A DNA stretch of 22,607 bases from CAG-390 sp045636385. Lineage in GTDB: Bacteria; Bacillota; Clostridia; Oscillospirales; CAG-272. This document shows, in pieces, positions 20,497 through 22,607 of the stretch (its first letter is position 1; every line of letters starts with the position of its first letter). The notes beneath the pieces were generated by a model. It searched no databases, was not told where the DNA came from, and saw only the letters and a program-made list of their open reading frames with translations. The translations under genes were made by a program, and so were the position numbers. The stretch lies in the NCBI GenBank assembly GCA_045636385.1, contig JAZTXK010000062.1, positions 1 through 22,607 on the forward strand, written 5' to 3'.

Positions 20497-21186
20497 ATGA
20501 AACAGCAATTATATGTATACCAATATCCTAAGGTTAAAAAATATGCCGAGGGAACGGTAATTGACGCGCAGTATGACCGCGGTGGAATCGAGCGATGCCC
20601 GAAGTGTAACGGTGTTGTGTCGGGGCTGAAGTGGGTAGGCGACAAAAAGGTAGCCATCACATCCAAGCCTTTGCCCGATTTCCTTATTATCTACGGTGGC
20701 AGCACCACTCCATTTTTGATTTCTGAAAAGGCACACAAATGTTTTCGTGAAAACGGCATCAAAGGCATTGAATCCTATGAGCCGATCGAGCGTTTTTACC
20801 GTAAAAAAGAAGAAATCACCCTGCGCTACTACAACATAAACCTCACGAGACTCAACATCCCGATAGATCACGAAGCATCAATAATAAAGTATGGCGAACT
20901 TTACCATCCTGATCAACAATGCGAACTTTGTTATCCCAAAGGAAGAACCAAAGATATTATTCTGAGTCTGCATCTGAAGCAACCCGAATGTATTGATTAC
21001 GATGTTTTCAAAACCTATGAAATGTGTGACATACCGCTTTTTTCGGAACGCTTTGTCGAAATATGCAATTCTAATAATCTGAGCGGTATTTCATTTGAAA
21101 AAACTCAGGATTATGACAGTAAAAACCGAGATTTCTTTTCGAGAGAAAAACTGATAGAATTCTTCGGTACTGATATTATTAAATGA
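20497..21186 (+). CDS. Double-CXXC protein, SitI6/Imm11-like (tentative)
   Basis: 229 residues. CPKC lies near residue 34 and CELC near 141, resembling the double-CXXCG (SitI6-like) immunity proteins, which have CXXC pairs around a segment like PDFLIIYGGSTTPFLISEK and GIKGIESYEPIERFY. Those proteins are known mainly as partners of polymorphic toxins. No toxin gene is visible in this window. The assignment is from remembered pattern only. The C-terminal part (about 150-229) is polar with NSNNLSGISFEKTQDY. It is AT-rich like its upstream neighbour, from which it is separated by 1 bp. Its stop lies just before the flavin reductase, whose ribosome binding site is within the end of this gene. Confidence 0.55.
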   Translation: MKQQLYVYQYPKVKKYAEGTVIDAQYDRGGIERCPKCNGVVSGLKWVGDKKVAITSKPLPDFLIIYGGSTTPFLISEKAHKCFRENGIKGIESYEPIERFYRKKEEITLRYYNINLTRLNIPIDHEASIIKYGELYHPDQQCELCYPKGRTKDIILSLHLKQPECIDYDVFKTYEMCDIPLFSERFVEICNSNNLSGISFEKTQDYDSKNRDFFSREKLIEFFGTDIIK

Positions 21187-21200
21187 AAGGAACAATCACC

Positions 21201-21754
<554 letters not shown>

Positions 21755-21758
<4 letters not shown>

Positions 21759-22507
21759 AAAATCAATATCTCAAAAATCTGAACAAGATTGAGTTTGTCG
21801 TGACCTACGCCTGCACGGGGCGATGCAAGCACTGTTCCGAGGGGGAACACAGCTCTTGCGGTGAGCGGATCAATCCGCAAATTGCCGCGGATGCGGTGCG
21901 TAAGATAGCGGCAGAGTACGACGTCAAAACCGTGATGGCCTTTGGCGGCGAGCCGCTTCTGTATCCCGATGCAGTTTGTGCAATTATGACGCTCGCAAAG
22001 GAACTGAACATTCCCAAACGCCAAGTCATTACCAACGGCTATTTTTCAAAGAATGTCGAGAAGATTCGTGATGTCGCGGAGCAGCTTGCCGCGTGCGGTG
22101 TGAACGATCTCCTTTTGTCGGTGGATGCTTTCCATCAGGAAACGATACCGCTTGACGTAGTGAAGCAGTTTGCCGCGGAAGCAAAGAAGTGTGGCATACC
22201 GATCCGCCTTCAGCCCGCGTGGTTGGTGAGCGATACGGATGATAATTCGTACAACATAAAAACGAGAGAGATTCTCGACAGCTTCGCCGATATGGAGATT
22301 CCCGTGGGAGAGGGGAATATCATTTTCCCCGAGGGAAACGCGATGAAATATCTCGCCGAGTATTTCACAGACACACTTCCCGAAAATCCTTACGTGGAAG
22401 ATCCGCGCGATGTTCGTTGCGTGTCGTTCTCGCCGAACGGCGACATTCTCGGTGGAAACGTATATGAGCGCGATATTATGGAAATTATAAAGAATTACGC
22501 TCCGTAA
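21755..22507 (+). CDS. Short radical SAM protein (paralogue B)
   Basis: 250 residues. CTGRCKHC gives Cys20, Cys24 and Cys27 of the 4Fe-4S/SAM site, and FGGEPLLYP near residue 63 is the GGE motif. It is one residue longer than paralogue A (6337-7086) and collinear with it throughout. The shared C-terminal block has FPEGNA, KYLAEYFTD, ENPYVEDP, DVRCVSF and LGGNVY. It lacks a SPASM extension. The start is in an ATGA overlap with the flavin reductase. An upstream in-frame start would lie in that gene. It is followed 11 bp later by a P-loop gene. Reaction and substrate are unknown. Confidence 0.9.
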
Positions 22508-22518
22508 AGGAGAAAACA

Positions 22519-22607
22519 ATGCAAAAAATTATCATCATCGGCTGTCCGGGAAGCGGCAAAACCACCTTTGCCCAAAAACTCGCCGAAAAAACGGGATTGC
22601 CTCTCTT
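22519..22607 (+). CDS. P-loop kinase-like protein, truncated by the window edge
   Basis: Only the first 29 codons are present. The start is MQKIIIIGCPGSGKTTFAQK, with Walker A GCPGSGKTT at residues 8-16, as in adenylate-kinase-like or topology-modulation (FlaR-like) proteins. AAAGGAG lies 6 nt before the ATG. It is 11 bp after the radical SAM gene, so it is likely in the same transcript. The C-terminal part is outside the window and the family cannot be settled. Confidence 0.7.
   Translation, partial: MQKIIIIGCPGSGKTTFAQKLAEKTGLPL

Overview
The window looks like chromosomal DNA of a low-to-mid GC Firmicute, most likely a gut Clostridia member of the Oscillospiraceae/Christensenellales type. 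The basis is strong AAAGGAG-type ribosome binding sites, sigma-A promoters with 17-bp spacers, very tight gene packing with ATGA stop/start overlaps, a group-II ECF transporter S component, and the protein families present. No phage, transposase, integrase, CRISPR array or rRNA was seen. The only RNA gene is one tRNA-Ser(GGA).

Layout. (1) 33-1359, minus strand: a promoter, a cobalamin-type riboswitch, an intrinsic terminator, a DUF4430 lipoprotein and an ECF S component. This looks like a B12-controlled uptake unit. (2) 1400-1581, plus: tRNA-Ser with its own promoter and a bidirectional terminator. (3) 1584-1921: thirteen small hairpins joined by 10-nt linkers, the most unusual structure here. 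(4) 1922-4482, minus: an SGNH esterase and a glycoside-hydrolase-like barrel protein. (5) 4618-7086, plus, from a divergent promoter: SDR, PHP phosphoesterase and a short radical SAM protein. (6) 7172-8713, plus: a small membrane protein, a TetR regulator and a second membrane protein, with a perfect 10+10 bp palindrome around the -10 box. (7) 8760-9413, minus: GNAT. (8) 9634-11805, plus: DUF5714 Cys-rich protein and an FGGY (glycerol-kinase-like) kinase. (9) 11942-12568, plus: XRE regulator fused to a membrane domain. Then 12610-13134, minus: DUF6512 membrane protein. (10) 13243-22607, plus: about 18 tightly packed genes running off the right edge.

The last block mixes small cytosolic enzymes with uncharacterised genes. 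The enzymes are two GNATs, a P-loop protein, an SDR, an MGMT-like protein, an N-acetylneuraminate-lyase-like aldolase, a peptide-deformylase-like protein, Nudix, DUF2200, a flavin reductase, a second radical SAM protein and a P-loop kinase. The uncharacterised genes are visibly AT-richer than the enzymes, which suggests later insertion into an older operon. The second radical SAM protein (21755-22507) is a close paralogue of the one at 6337-7086, so the two ends of the window share a duplicated gene.

The observations most worth following are the hairpin array, the riboswitch-DUF4430-ECF unit, the palindrome-controlled TetR operon, the paired radical SAM proteins, and the deviant active-site motif of the deformylase-like protein.
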